A stretch of DNA of 64,000 nucleotides. Source: Thermoplasmata archaeon (GTDB lineage Archaea > Thermoplasmatota > Thermoplasmata > RBG-16-68-12). Shown in pieces: positions 50,347 through 59,355 of this stretch (positions are counted from its first letter, which is position 1; each line of letters starts with the position of its first letter). The DNA lies in contig DASWDU010000022.1 of assembly GCA_036395115.1 (NCBI GenBank), forward strand, positions 30,474 to 94,473. The letters run 5' to 3'. Below the pieces are notes generated by a model. That model was not told the DNA's origin, did no database searches, and saw nothing but the letters and a program-made list of their open reading frames with translations. A program made the translations under genes and the position numbers.

Positions 50347-51206
50347 CGTTCCGCTTCGACCGCGACACGAGGCGCCGTTGGAAAGACTTGGGGATGAGCG
50401 TTGCCGCCCTCGCGTGCGTCGTCATCGCCCTGATCCCGCTGGGCAGCATCCTCGTGGAGGCGACCGTCCGCGGCCTCCAGGCGATCGGTCCGAGTTTCTT
50501 CGTCCTCGCCACGGGCGAGGGCGGAATCGGGAACGCAATCCAAGGGACGCTCATCTTCATCGGCCTCGCCTCCGCGATTGCGATTCCCACCGGCATCCTC
50601 ACCGGAATCTACCTGGCCGAGTTCGGGAAGAACCGAGTCGGCGCGGCAATTCGATTCTTCGTCGACGTCATGACGCAGATTCCATCGATCATCGCCGGAA
50701 TCTTCGCGTACTCGCTCATCCTCGAGCTAGGCTCGATCGGGATTGGAGACACACGCCTGTCCCTCAGTGCGATCGCGGGCGTGACGGCTCTCGCCGCGCT
50801 GATGATCCCGTTCGTCGCTCGCACCGCCGAGGAGGCGCTCCGGCTCGTGCCCGTCTCGACTCGGGAGTCGGCGCTCGCGCTCGGCATCCCTCAGCATCGA
50901 ACAATCCTCGGCGTCGTGCTCCCCTCGGCGGGTAGCGGCCTCGTGACCGGTGCCCTCCTCGGAGTTGCCCGGGTGGGCGGGGAGACCGCTCCACTCCTCC
51001 TGACGGGAAACAGCAGCCCGTTCTCCTTCGCGGGCTTGGACCATCCGGTCGAGTCGCTACCGCATACGATCTACCTATGGGCGCTGAGCCCGTACACGTC
51101 CCAAAATCAGGCGGCCTGGGGAGCTTCGCTGATCCTCGTGCTCCTGATGCTCACGATCAGCATTCTCTCCCGTCTCGCGACCCGCGTTCGTTCCGCATCG
51201 GGGTGA
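50343..51206 (+). CDS. pstA: Phosphate ABC transporter permease PstA
   Basis: 287 residues from the ATG at 50343. Helices and signatures include [49 protein letters not shown], the EAA-like [20 protein letters not shown], and [15 protein letters not shown]. The partner of PstC in the membrane channel. Frame is open further upstream only as a shadow of pstC. pstB follows after 7 bp. Confidence 0.94.
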   Translation: MTFRFDRDTRRRWKDLGMSVAALACVVIALIPLGSILVEATVRGLQAIGPSFFVLATGEGGIGNAIQGTLIFIGLASAIAIPTGILTGIYLAEFGKNRVGAAIRFFVDVMTQIPSIIAGIFAYSLILELGSIGIGDTRLSLSAIAGVTALAALMIPFVARTAEEALRLVPVSTRESALALGIPQHRTILGVVLPSAGSGLVTGALLGVARVGGETAPLLLTGNSSPFSFAGLDHPVESLPHTIYLWALSPYTSQNQAAWGASLILVLLMLTISILSRLATRVRSASG

Positions 51207-51213
51207 TCGGGGC

Positions 51214-51966
51214 GTGGCGGTGAAGCTCCACACGGCAGGATTGTCTGCGTGGTACGGCCCCAAGAAGGCGATCGAGGACATCACACTGGACATCGAAGAG
51301 CACGCGGTCACCGCGATCATCGGACCATCCGGCTGCGGCAAGTCGACCCTCATCCGTTGCCTGAACCGGATGCACGAGACGATCCCAAAGACCCGCGTCG
51401 AGGGGCAAGTCCTCCTAGACGGGGTGGACGTCTACGGGCTGCCCGCCATGAGCGTCCGCCGCCGAATCGGAATGGTCTTCCAGAAGGCGAACCCGTTCCC
51501 GACGATGTCGATCTACGAAAACGTCGCGGCGGGATTGCGGCTGAACGGCGAGCGGGACCGGGACAAGCTCGACATCGCGGTCCTCGAAAGCCTCAAGGCG
51601 GCCGCTCTCTGGGACGAAGTGAAGGATTCGTTGGACAAGAGCGGGGCGAGCCTCTCGGGCGGGCAACAGCAGCGACTCTGCATCGCGCGCGCCCTCGCGG
51701 TCAAGCCAGAGGTCCTGCTCATGGACGAACCGTGCTCCGCCCTCGACCCGATCGCGACCGCGAAGATCGAGGACCTGATCTTCGACCTCAAGAAGGACTA
51801 TACGCTCGTGATCGTGACGCACAACATGCAGCAAGCCGCGCGCGTCGCCGCGACGACGGCGTTTATGTATCTGGGCAAGCTCATCGAGGTGAATGGGACG
51901 CGCGAGTTATTCGAGCGACCCCGCGAGACGCTCACAGAGAGTTACATCACCGGGAGGTTCGGATAG
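51214..51966 (+). CDS. pstB: Phosphate ABC transporter ATPase PstB
   Basis: 250 residues from a GTG. Walker [20 protein letters not shown], the PstB hallmark [20 protein letters not shown], signature [17 protein letters not shown], Walker [14 protein letters not shown] and the switch [11 protein letters not shown] are intact. Energises phosphate import. Its stop overlaps the phoU GTG by one base. Confidence 0.96.
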   Translation: MAVKLHTAGLSAWYGPKKAIEDITLDIEEHAVTAIIGPSGCGKSTLIRCLNRMHETIPKTRVEGQVLLDGVDVYGLPAMSVRRRIGMVFQKANPFPTMSIYENVAAGLRLNGERDRDKLDIAVLESLKAAALWDEVKDSLDKSGASLSGGQQQRLCIARALAVKPEVLLMDEPCSALDPIATAKIEDLIFDLKKDYTLVIVTHNMQQAARVAATTAFMYLGKLIEVNGTRELFERPRETLTESYITGRFG

Positions 51967-52688
51967 TGCCTCAGGCCGCAGAGCGCAAGGCGCTCGAGAA
52001 GGGACTCCGGAAGCTGAACGAGAACATGGTGACCCTCGCGGAGCTCAGCGAGCTCGCGATCCGCAAGGCGGTCGATGGGCTGACGCGCTTCGACACGGAG
52101 ACGGCCCGGGAGGTGTTCACCCTCGACCAAGAGGTGTACGGCCTCCAACTCGAAATCGAACGGACGTGCATCGAGCTCCTCGCGTTGCACGCGCCCGTGG
52201 CCCGGGACCTCCGGACGATTACGACATCCCTGAAGATCACGACGGATCTGGACCGCATCGGACGGTACGCGAAGGACCTGAGTGAGCTCACCCTGCAGTT
52301 CGGCGGTGCGCAGGCGGGGCCGCGCGCGGACATCGCGCGAATCCGCGAGATGGCGGATCACACGATCCGGATGGTCGACACGTCGATCGACGCATTCGTC
52401 AAGAGGGACGCCGAATCCGTGCGGAACATCATGGAGGTCGACGACGTCGTGGACAGGATGCACGACGAGGTCTTCGCCGACCTCGTACGCCGCATGGAGG
52501 AGCGCAGCCTCGACACGGAGAGCGGGGCCCGATACATCCTCGTGAACCGGTATCTCGAGCGGATCGCGGATCATGCGGTGAACATCGGAATGCGGGTCGT
52601 CTACATGGTCACGGGCGACTGGCTCCCGCGGGTCCGGGCGGCGGACCGCGTGAAGCGATATCCGAAGCCGGCCGGCGGAACCCCATAG
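51966..52688 (+). CDS. phoU: Phosphate-signalling protein PhoU
   Basis: 240 residues from a GTG at 51966. Two three-helix repeats with PhoU motifs: KLNENMVTLAELSELAIRKA, LDQEVYGLQLEIERTCIELL, LRTITTSLKITTDLDRIGRY (first metal site) and ARYILVNRYLERIADHAVNI (second, E-x-x-x-D-H). It has no DNA-binding domain, unlike the AbrB-PhoU protein across the promoter. It probably gates the Pst transporter. Last gene of pstSCAB-phoU. Confidence 0.93.
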   Translation: MPQAAERKALEKGLRKLNENMVTLAELSELAIRKAVDGLTRFDTETAREVFTLDQEVYGLQLEIERTCIELLALHAPVARDLRTITTSLKITTDLDRIGRYAKDLSELTLQFGGAQAGPRADIARIREMADHTIRMVDTSIDAFVKRDAESVRNIMEVDDVVDRMHDEVFADLVRRMEERSLDTESGARYILVNRYLERIADHAVNIGMRVVYMVTGDWLPRVRAADRVKRYPKPAGGTP

Positions 52689-52705
52689 TTCCCGAGTAAT
52701 CCCGC

Positions 52706-53083
52706 TCAGTCGAGCAACTCGATCCAGATCCCATCGGGATCCTTCACGTAGACCTCGGTGCCTTCCGACTTTTCGGGGGGCACCGCCGGCGTCGCGCCCT
52801 TCCGGATCAGCTCCCGGTACGCCTTCATGGCGTCGTCGACCACGAAGGCAAGGTGGTCCATCTCCTCGCCCTTCCGGTACGGCGAGTGGAACCGGCTGCC
52901 CGGCGGGTACCAGTTCAGCTCGAGCCGTTGGCGGGAGCCCGTCCCGACGAGTTGGACATACTTGCCGCCATGCGGCATCGTCCCCTGATTCACGATCTTC
53001 ATCCCCAAGGCCTTCGAGTAGAAATCGAGGGACCGGCGCAGGTTCCTCACCCGGATGCCCGCGTAATGGAAGCGGTATTTCAT
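52706..53083 (-). CDS. VOC-superfamily protein (glyoxalase-like)
   Basis: 125 residues with a metal-binding layout: FHYAGIRVRNLRRSLDFYSK with His6 near the start, RLELNWYPPGSRFHSPYRKG with Glu, HLAFVVDDAMKAYRELIRKG with His, and TEVYVKDPDGIWIELLD with the final Glu. This His-Glu-His-Glu set resembles glyoxalase I and methylmalonyl-CoA epimerase. So a metal-dependent lyase or isomerase is likely; the substrate is not clear. It converges with phoU. Confidence 0.82.
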   Translation of the reverse strand: MKYRFHYAGIRVRNLRRSLDFYSKALGMKIVNQGTMPHGGKYVQLVGTGSRQRLELNWYPPGSRFHSPYRKGEEMDHLAFVVDDAMKAYRELIRKGATPAVPPEKSEGTEVYVKDPDGIWIELLD

Positions 53084-53196
53084 GCGACCCGGGACGGGCG
53101 CACGGCGTATCTAGTTGGCACCGTCGTCCGGCGGCTCTCTGCCATCTGAGATCCGCGACGGGAAGACCGTGACGGACGGAGCCGCCGCCTTGCGGT

Positions 53197-53694
53197 TCAA
53201 TACACGCGTTCGTTCGGCTCGATGGCCCATCGTTTGTCGCGGATGGACTGCTCCAGCTTCTCGAGGGAGCGATTGAGATCATCGATGTGCGCGCGCTTCG
53301 CGGCCGGGTCGATTGCTTGCACTTCGATCATCGCCCGGACGCTCTTGAGGAGCGGCACCTGGATGTAGATCAAAGAGAGGAGCTCCTTCTGGTAAAGTCG
53401 TTCGACGAGGAAGGGGTTGCGCACCGTCCCCACGGTGGCCTGCGCGGACCAGAAGTGCACGACCTTGTCGAGGTAGAGGCCGAAGCCCACGATGACACCA
53501 AGCACTAACAGGAAGAGCAGAATTGCCGTCGTCAGATACGAGAAGCCGAACCGCTCCGTGAAAAGCGGGCCCAGGATGAGGGTGAAGACGCCCATGAACG
53601 AGAGGATCGTGAACACAATCCCGATGATGCCGCTGCTCAGGCTCCAGCGGTACAGCCACTCCGCGGCGCGAATCTTCTGACGCTCGTCGGCCAT
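53197..53694 (-). CDS. Membrane protein with two helices and C-terminal coiled coil
   Basis: 165 residues from the ATG at 53694. Two strong membrane helices: WSLSSGIIGIVFTILSFMGV and TTAILLFLLVLGVIVGFGLY. The C-terminal 90 residues are cytoplasmic and helical, with RLYQKELLSLIYIQVPLLKS and LNRSLEKLEQSIRDKRWAIE likely to form a coiled coil. No family is recognised. It could assemble as an oligomer at the membrane. Confidence 0.7.
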   Translation of the reverse strand: MADERQKIRAAEWLYRWSLSSGIIGIVFTILSFMGVFTLILGPLFTERFGFSYLTTAILLFLLVLGVIVGFGLYLDKVVHFWSAQATVGTVRNPFLVERLYQKELLSLIYIQVPLLKSVRAMIEVQAIDPAAKRAHIDDLNRSLEKLEQSIRDKRWAIEPNERVY

Positions 53695-53903
53695 GGAAGA
53701 ACCTCCGACCGACGAGCGCATGGCACGCGAGCGGATATTTCCCGCGCCTCCGACCGAACGACCCCGCCCCGAACCGCGGACGAGGGGCGGCGAACGGAGA
53801 GGCGGGAGGCCCCCGGTGCCCACGAGCCCCTACCATCGGGACGTTCAACAAATCGAACGAGATCCGTCTGGACGTGGAACCGCCTGCGGCACGCCCGCCG
53901 AAA

Positions 53904-54221
53904 TCACTTCGGCGTGTACCGCGTGGTCTCGAGCTGCATCGTCTCCTTGCGGGCGCGGTCCACCTCGGCGATCATGTCGACGGCATGCTTCAGATTGCGG
54001 TTGTTCGCGGTAATCCCCCAGAGGCCGAGCATGACGAGGATGACTGCAATCGAAGGCGCGAAGGCGCCGCCGGCCACGGCCCCGGATGCTTTCTGAATGG
54101 CGTCTTGAATCCCCGGGACCGAGACCAAGACCCCGATCGTGATGCCGACGATCAGCAGCATTGTCCAGAAGACGGTGAGACCGATCCGCCGCCCCACCCG
54201 CGCTTGGGAACTGAGTGTCAT
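53904..54221 (-). CDS. Small two-helix membrane protein with amphipathic tail
   Basis: 105 residues from the ATG at 54221. Helices are LTVFWTMLLIVGITIGVLVS and FAPSIAVILVMLGLWGITAN; the end, LKHAVDMIAEVDRARKETMQ, is an amphipathic helix. A TATA-like TTTTATCTA near 54260-54268 lies about 40-45 bp upstream. Unknown function. It diverges from the molybdoenzyme gene. Confidence 0.65.
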   Translation of the reverse strand: MTLSSQARVGRRIGLTVFWTMLLIVGITIGVLVSVPGIQDAIQKASGAVAGGAFAPSIAVILVMLGLWGITANNRNLKHAVDMIAEVDRARKETMQLETTRYTPK

Positions 54222-54300
54222 GGAGACAACTTGGTCGTGTCGAGAGGACGCGTGTCGAGATAGATAAAACGATGGGTCCGAATGACAGCTCTGGCACAAA

Positions 54301-55908
54301 TTGAAGGGGACGGCCGGCCTCCTCCCCGGCGTGGCCGGGCGCTTCGGAGCCGTTCGCGCGTTCGTCCGTCGACTTCCCTGGTACCGCTTCGGCGCGGGCG
54401 TGATCGCGGGAGGCGCAGGGCTCGTCGTCACCTTCCTGATGCGGTCGTTCGGGCTCGGCGTGTTCTTGCCGGAGATCGCGGTGGACTTCGCGGTCGGCCG
54501 CACGCCGGGCGCCATCGAGTCGTTCTTCATCCACACGCTCGGTGAAGGCGCGAAGTTCCTCGCCCTCCTGACCGCGCTCGGCGTCTTCCTCGCCCTCCCG
54601 GGCGTCTACGCGACGTTCTTCCGCCGCGTACAGGGATGGCTCAAGAACCGATGGTACGTCATGGCGTTCTACACGTTCAGCTCCGCGGCGATCGTCCTCC
54701 TGTTCATCTTGCCCCTCCTCGGCGCGGGTTTCTTCGGGTCCGTGACGTTCGTGGGCGCGGGCCTCGCGACGTTGAGCCAGCTGCTCGGCGCTTGGATCTA
54801 TGCCGCCGTCCTGGACCACATCCTGATCGAAGTCGCGGCGGAGTACCCGGAGGGTTTCGGCCTCTCCCGCCGGCAATTCATCGTCGGTTCGGTCTTCGCC
54901 ATCCTCGCGACCGTCCTGGCGTTCTACGGCCTGGCGAGTCTCGCGGCTCGGAAAGGACGGCTTGTGTTCGCGTCCATCGAGGAGATGTTCGCGAAGGAGG
55001 TCACCCCGACCTCCGAGTTCTACGTCGTCACGAAGAACCTGATCGACCCGGACCTCCATCCGGACGTCGCCGCGGATCGATGGCGACTCACCGTCGGCGG
55101 CCTGGTGTCGAACCCGATGTCGTTTGCGTACGCGGACCTCCCGGGACTTGCCGAGGTCACCGAATTCGTGACGCTGGAGTGCGTGAGCAACGAGGTCGGC
55201 GGAAATCTGATCAGCAACGCCGACTGGACCGGCGTGCGACTCTCGACCCTGCTCCAGTCCGCCGGGGTCGACCCCACCGCGGATTTTTGGGTCGTGTTCA
55301 CGTGCGCGGACGGTTATACCGCGGCGATCCCGAAGGACCGGGCGATGAACCCCGCTACGATCGTCGCGTTCCAGATGAATGGCCCGAACGAGCTGACCGC
55401 CGCTCACGGCTATCCCGCCCGGATTATCGTCCCCGGGCTGTACGGGATGTTCCACGCGAAATGGCTGACGAAAATCGAGGTCACAGGGGGCGAGTACCTC
55501 GGATACTGGCAACAGAAAGGCTGGACGAACTCGGACTACGACGTGAATAGCGGGCAGGAGAACGGGCGAATCCACACGACCGCGATCATCGCCACGCCGC
55601 GGGACGGCTCGGTCGTCGGCCCTCAGGTGACGATTGGCGGCGTCGCGTTCGCGGGCGACCGTGGGATCTCCTCGGTCGAGGTGAGCACGGATGGCGGGCA
55701 GACCTGGACCGCCGCGAACCTGTATCCGGCGAAATCGGGTCTCACCTGGAGGCTTTGGACCTTCGTCTGGACGCCTCCCGCCAGCGGATCCTTCAAGATC
55801 GTCGCGCGCGCCGTCGACGGCGCAGGGACGCGGCAGGAATCGACGATCGAGTCGCCATTCCGGGAGGGGGCCGAGGGCTACGACTCCATCACGCTGCTCG
55901 TCGGCTGA
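54301..55908 (+). CDS. Membrane-fused sulfite-oxidase-like molybdopterin enzyme
   Basis: 535 residues from a TTG at 54301; a GTG at 54331 is an alternative. Four to five membrane helices (about 30-215) precede a twin-arginine-like LSRRQFIVGSVFAILATVLA at about 188-207. The molybdopterin domain follows: the ligand Cys294 lies in TLECVSNEVGGNLISNADWT, with YTAAIPKDRAMNPATIVAF and HGYPARIIVPGLYGMFHAKW. An Ig-like dimer domain (GGVAFAGDRGISSVEVSTDG) closes the protein. It should face outside and oxidise a small substrate, perhaps sulfite, or reduce a sulfoxide. No haem motif is present. Confidence 0.87.
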   Translation: MKGTAGLLPGVAGRFGAVRAFVRRLPWYRFGAGVIAGGAGLVVTFLMRSFGLGVFLPEIAVDFAVGRTPGAIESFFIHTLGEGAKFLALLTALGVFLALPGVYATFFRRVQGWLKNRWYVMAFYTFSSAAIVLLFILPLLGAGFFGSVTFVGAGLATLSQLLGAWIYAAVLDHILIEVAAEYPEGFGLSRRQFIVGSVFAILATVLAFYGLASLAARKGRLVFASIEEMFAKEVTPTSEFYVVTKNLIDPDLHPDVAADRWRLTVGGLVSNPMSFAYADLPGLAEVTEFVTLECVSNEVGGNLISNADWTGVRLSTLLQSAGVDPTADFWVVFTCADGYTAAIPKDRAMNPATIVAFQMNGPNELTAAHGYPARIIVPGLYGMFHAKWLTKIEVTGGEYLGYWQQKGWTNSDYDVNSGQENGRIHTTAIIATPRDGSVVGPQVTIGGVAFAGDRGISSVEVSTDGGQTWTAANLYPAKSGLTWRLWTFVWTPPASGSFKIVARAVDGAGTRQESTIESPFREGAEGYDSITLLVG

Positions 55909-55911
55909 GCG

Positions 55912-56115
55912 TCACGCTTTCTTCGTCGTCGCGGGCCGCGTCGTCAGACCGAGGACGAGGATCCCGAATCCCGAGAAGGCCGTGATCCCGCCGACCCACA
56001 TCCACGTCGGGTCGTTCGACATGAAGGAGCCTTGCAGGATCCCGACGCCTTGGAGGGTCCACACGAGGCCCGCGAAAAGCAAGAGGATCCCGAAGACGAC
56101 GAGGACGAGACGCAT
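55912..56115 (-). CDS. Small two-helix membrane protein
   Basis: 67 residues: MRLVLVVFGILLLFAGLVWT, a short loop, then WMWVGGITAFSGFGILVLGL and a basic tail. It converges with the molybdoenzyme, only 3 bp apart. Its size suits a small subunit of a membrane complex, but nothing else supports this. Confidence 0.65.
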   Translation of the reverse strand: MRLVLVVFGILLLFAGLVWTLQGVGILQGSFMSNDPTWMWVGGITAFSGFGILVLGLTTRPATTKKA

Positions 56116-56154
56116 CGAGTCCTGTCACCTGGGTACGGCGGATAAACCTTGTCT

Positions 56155-56793
56155 CTATCGCAGGGCGTCCCGCACCGCCGACGTCTCGACGCCCCAGTCG
56201 TACACGAGATAGAACCGCTCGCGGCCGCTCGGGGCCTGCACGACGCCGACCAGCCACGGGTCCGCGGTCCCGACGGCCTGCCACACCTCGAGCCGATCGA
56301 AGTGTTTCAGCGATCCGCGCGCGCGGTGGACGGCCTCGGCAGGCAGCGCCTTGGCGCGGCGGAGCGACTGCCGTTTGAAGTTCCACACGGACCAATCGGC
56401 CCACAGGCGCGACTTCTTTGGAATCGCGACTGCGAGCTCCGGAGCGAGGACGGTCAGGTACTCCTTCCGGATCGAGGCGAACGAGCGGTCCATCGAGGCC
56501 ACCGGGATCTCCGCGAGCCCCGCGAGGGCCTCCTGCGCCCAGTGGTCGTAGGCGATCTCCGCGCGGCGGGCCGCGATGCGCGCGGGCAAGCTCTCCAGCA
56601 ACGCCCGCGTGTGCCGAGCGTCCGCCTCGAGCGCGCGAGCCGCCGACGCATCCGATTGGTACACCCCGATCTTCTCCTGGGCGTCCCGGAGCTCGTCTTG
56701 CCAGAGTCGCACGAGGTTGTCGTCGCTTTCCTCTTCGCCGGACACGGGTCTCTGTGCCGCTTCGATCCGAAGCTGCTCCGTGAGTTCCGTCAT
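56155..56793 (-). CDS. Uncharacterised helical protein
   Basis: 212 residues. The first 100 are helical and acidic to mixed (LVRLWQDELRDAQEKIGVYQ, LEADARHTRALLESLPARIA, LAGLAEIPVASMDRSFASIR). The second half is basic and beta-rich: RLWADWSVWNFKRQSLRRAK, HFDRLEVWQAVGTADPWLVG, and GRERFYLVYDWGVET. No known family. Cytoplasmic. Confidence 0.6.
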   Translation of the reverse strand: MTELTEQLRIEAAQRPVSGEEESDDNLVRLWQDELRDAQEKIGVYQSDASAARALEADARHTRALLESLPARIAARRAEIAYDHWAQEALAGLAEIPVASMDRSFASIRKEYLTVLAPELAVAIPKKSRLWADWSVWNFKRQSLRRAKALPAEAVHRARGSLKHFDRLEVWQAVGTADPWLVGVVQAPSGRERFYLVYDWGVETSAVRDALR

Positions 56794-56892
56794 CGCCCCT
56801 CACCCCGGGTACCTTCCCGGGTCGACCGAACTGACCTGTCATCTGCGGCGGGCGCTTAAAACTGCGCGTCCATGCAGTCGGTGTGGACGGGC

Positions 56893-57276
56893 TCAGCCGC
56901 CCGTCATGACGAGCCCTTCGTGCTCCCGCCAGCTCTTGTACAGCTCCTCGATCTCATACGGCGGCGCGTGGCACGAAAGGTACCGCAGGCGCGTACGGCC
57001 CACGTTCCGAATCCCGTGCGTGCTGCCCGCAGGGAAGTACACGGCCGTGTCGGGGCCGACGACCTTCGTCTCGCGGCCGGACGTGACCTCGCCGCGCCCC
57101 TCGACGATGTAGTACATCGACTCGACCGTGCGGTGCTCGTGGACCGGCGTGCTCCCGCCCGGGCGAATGTCGACAAGGGTGATCATGAACTTCCGCGAGC
57201 CGGCCGTGCCCGGGCTGATCAGCTGATACGAGAGGCTCTTGTCCCCCTTCAGAGCCTTGGCGGCCTTGAGGCGCAT
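56893..57276 (-). CDS. Cupin-domain protein
   Basis: 127 residues from the ATG at 57276; an ATG at 57333 would add 19 residues. Cupin motif 1 is GGSTPVHEHRTVESMYYIVE with G-x(5)-H-x-H-x(4)-E metal ligands, and motif 2 is VYFPAGSTHGIRNVGRTRLR with the last His. A single-domain cupin that may bind a metal and act as isomerase, dioxygenase or sensor. It is divergent from corA, whose TATA box lies at 57351. Confidence 0.85.
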   Translation of the reverse strand: MRLKAAKALKGDKSLSYQLISPGTAGSRKFMITLVDIRPGGSTPVHEHRTVESMYYIVEGRGEVTSGRETKVVGPDTAVYFPAGSTHGIRNVGRTRLRYLSCHAPPYEIEELYKSWREHEGLVMTGG

Positions 57277-57350
57277 GACCTTCGCGGGACCACCGCGCGC
57301 CACAACGGACGGAAGGCATTTGGAGTTTCGCATCGGGCGGACCGCACAAA

Positions 57351-57358
57351 TGTTAAAG
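57351..57358 (+). promoter_or_regulatory. TATA-like box of corA
   Basis: TGTTAAAG, centred 28 bp upstream of the ATG at 57383. This supports a leaderless start there rather than a longer frame upstream. Confidence 0.5.
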
Positions 57359-57382
57359 CGGCTTGCACGGGTTCGCGGCGCA

Positions 57383-58348
57383 ATGGTCCGCGTCCAGGTG
57401 ATCGCCTACACGCCGACCGATGTCGTCGAGGAGGCCGACGTCACGGTCGGACGCTGCCGAGAATTCTCAGAGAAATACGCGGTCACGTGGGTCAACGTCG
57501 TCGACCCGGACACGCGGACCCTCGAGGAGCTCGAGACGCTCTTCGGTTTCCATCCGCTCGCCCTAGAGGACGCCCAGAACCAGGACCTCGCACCGAAGAT
57601 CGATGTCTACGAGGACCTCGTCTTCGTCATCGCCCGCACCATCGTCTGGGCCGAGGACATCGACACGGACCAGCTCTCGCTTTTCGTCGGTCGGAAGTTC
57701 ATCGTCACGATCCACGACAAGGTGTTCCCGCAGCTCGAGGACGTGCGGATCCGACTGCGAAAGAAGAACCCCCGGATGTTGAAGGCCGGCGCGGACTTCC
57801 TCGCCTACACGATCCTCGACGTGCTCGTGGACTCGTACTTCCCGCACCTCGACCGATTCCAGTCCCTCCTGGACCAACTCGAGGACGAAATCGTCCAGCG
57901 TCCGAGCGGGGAGGGCATCTCGCGCCTCCACGAACTCCGGACGGACATCGTCCGGCTGCGGAACGCGCTCCGGCCTCAGCGGGACATGTTCGGCGTGTTG
58001 AGTCGTCTCGAGATCCCGCTCCTCCGGAAGGAGACGCGGAACTACCTCCGCGACGTGCAAGACCACATGATCAGCGTCCTCGACACGTTGGACGCGAACC
58101 GAGAAATTGTCGCGAGCCTGATGGAGGTCCAGGCGACGCTCGTCTCGAACCAGGTGAACGAGGTGATCAAGGTCCTGACGGTCATCTTCACGGTGACCCT
58201 GCCGATCGCGATCGTCTCAAGCGCGTTCGGGATGAACGTGGCGTTCTTCGGGTTCAACCAGCCGGAAGGGCTCTACCTCGCGCTCGCCCTGATGATCGCG
58301 CCGACCCTGGCGCTCGCCGTGTGGATTCGCCGGAAAGGTTGGCTTTGA
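57383..58348 (+). CDS. corA: CorA-family magnesium/cobalt transporter
   Basis: 321 residues. The cytoplasmic funnel has WVNVVDPDTRTLEELETLFG, HPLALEDAQNQDLAPKIDVY and long helices (LDQLEDEIVQRPSGEGISRL). Two C-terminal membrane helices surround the selectivity motif SSAFGMNVAFFGFNQPEG. The GMN is intact; the usual MPE after it reads QPE. It imports magnesium as a pentamer. Confidence 0.93.
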   Translation: MVRVQVIAYTPTDVVEEADVTVGRCREFSEKYAVTWVNVVDPDTRTLEELETLFGFHPLALEDAQNQDLAPKIDVYEDLVFVIARTIVWAEDIDTDQLSLFVGRKFIVTIHDKVFPQLEDVRIRLRKKNPRMLKAGADFLAYTILDVLVDSYFPHLDRFQSLLDQLEDEIVQRPSGEGISRLHELRTDIVRLRNALRPQRDMFGVLSRLEIPLLRKETRNYLRDVQDHMISVLDTLDANREIVASLMEVQATLVSNQVNEVIKVLTVIFTVTLPIAIVSSAFGMNVAFFGFNQPEGLYLALALMIAPTLALAVWIRRKGWL

Positions 58349-58397
58349 CGCCTCAACACGAAAATAGCGGGAGGTCAATGCCGCCCCGAGGACACGG

Positions 58398-59237
58398 ATG
58401 GCCCCGTGGAAGTACACGGACGAGTCCTACAAGGAGTACACGCGCACGACGTGGAACGAGAGCGCGCAGAACTATTCGAAGATCCTCCGGTGGCTCGAAC
58501 CGTACGGCTTCGATCTCCTCGCCCGCGTCGACCCGAAAATCCGGGAGAGGGCGCTCGACATCGCGACGGGACCCGGAGAACCGGCGTTGTCGATGGCCCG
58601 GATGGTCGGCCCTGAAGGCGACGTCATCGGCATCGATCTCTCCGAGAAGATGATCGAGCGAGCGACGAACGGCGCGAAAGAGCGGCGCATCGCGAACGCC
58701 GCGTTCCGCGTGATGGACGCGGAGAAAATGGACTTCCCCGACGACACGTTCGATCTCGCCACGAGCCGCTTCGGCTTCCAGATATTCACGAATCCGGAGG
58801 CGGTTGCGGCGGAGGCCTACCGAGTGTTGAAGCCCAAAGGCCGAATCGGCGCGACCGTATGGGGTACGGCGGAGAAGGCGGCCGCGCTCCATGTGATCGT
58901 GGGACCGATGCTCGAGTTCGCGGAGCCCGATGAGACCGGATACTTGCCGACGCCGTACGAACTCGGCGGACCGGGGGAGATGGTGAAGCTCCTCGAGGAC
59001 GCGGGCTTCAGTGAGACGAAGGAGGATCGTAAGACCCATTCGTTCGTCTGGAAGGACGAGGCCGAGTATCTCGAGACGATCTTGGGCGGGACGCCGCTTG
59101 GCCACTCGCTCAAGGAAGAAGATCCGCCAGTCCAGGAGAAGATCCTCGCGCGGACGCGGGAGAACCTCCGGAAATGGCGGAAAGGCCGGACCATCGAAAT
59201 TCCCTGCGAGTGCGTCATCGCGACCGCCCGGAAATGA
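58398..59237 (+). CDS. Class I SAM-dependent methyltransferase
   Basis: 279 residues. Motif I is RALDIATGPGEPALSMARMV, motif II is DVIGIDLSEKMIERA, then RVMDAEKMDFPDDTFDLATS and AYRVLKPKGRIGATVWGTAE. A UbiE-like methyltransferase of small molecules, with YTRTTWNESAQNYSKILRWL at the N-terminus that may cap the site. It starts 49 bp after corA. The substrate is unknown. Confidence 0.87.
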   Translation: MAPWKYTDESYKEYTRTTWNESAQNYSKILRWLEPYGFDLLARVDPKIRERALDIATGPGEPALSMARMVGPEGDVIGIDLSEKMIERATNGAKERRIANAAFRVMDAEKMDFPDDTFDLATSRFGFQIFTNPEAVAAEAYRVLKPKGRIGATVWGTAEKAAALHVIVGPMLEFAEPDETGYLPTPYELGGPGEMVKLLEDAGFSETKEDRKTHSFVWKDEAEYLETILGGTPLGHSLKEEDPPVQEKILARTRENLRKWRKGRTIEIPCECVIATARK

Positions 59238-59307
59238 GGTCCGTGGACGGTTCGAGATGCCGTCGGCGGGCCCTGTGTCGAGAGCGTCCGCTCGGTCGCG
59301 GCGTAGT

Positions 59308-59316
59308 GCTTATATG
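59308..59316 (+). promoter_or_regulatory. TATA box of the FtsX-type transporter operon
   Basis: GCTTATATG. Transcription would start near 59338. ATGs at 59314 and 59317 overlap the box and cannot be starts; the first usable codon is GTG at 59356. Confidence 0.55.
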
Positions 59317-59355
59317 ATGCGGGTCATTGACCGTAGAGGGGCGGAGGAAACCGCT

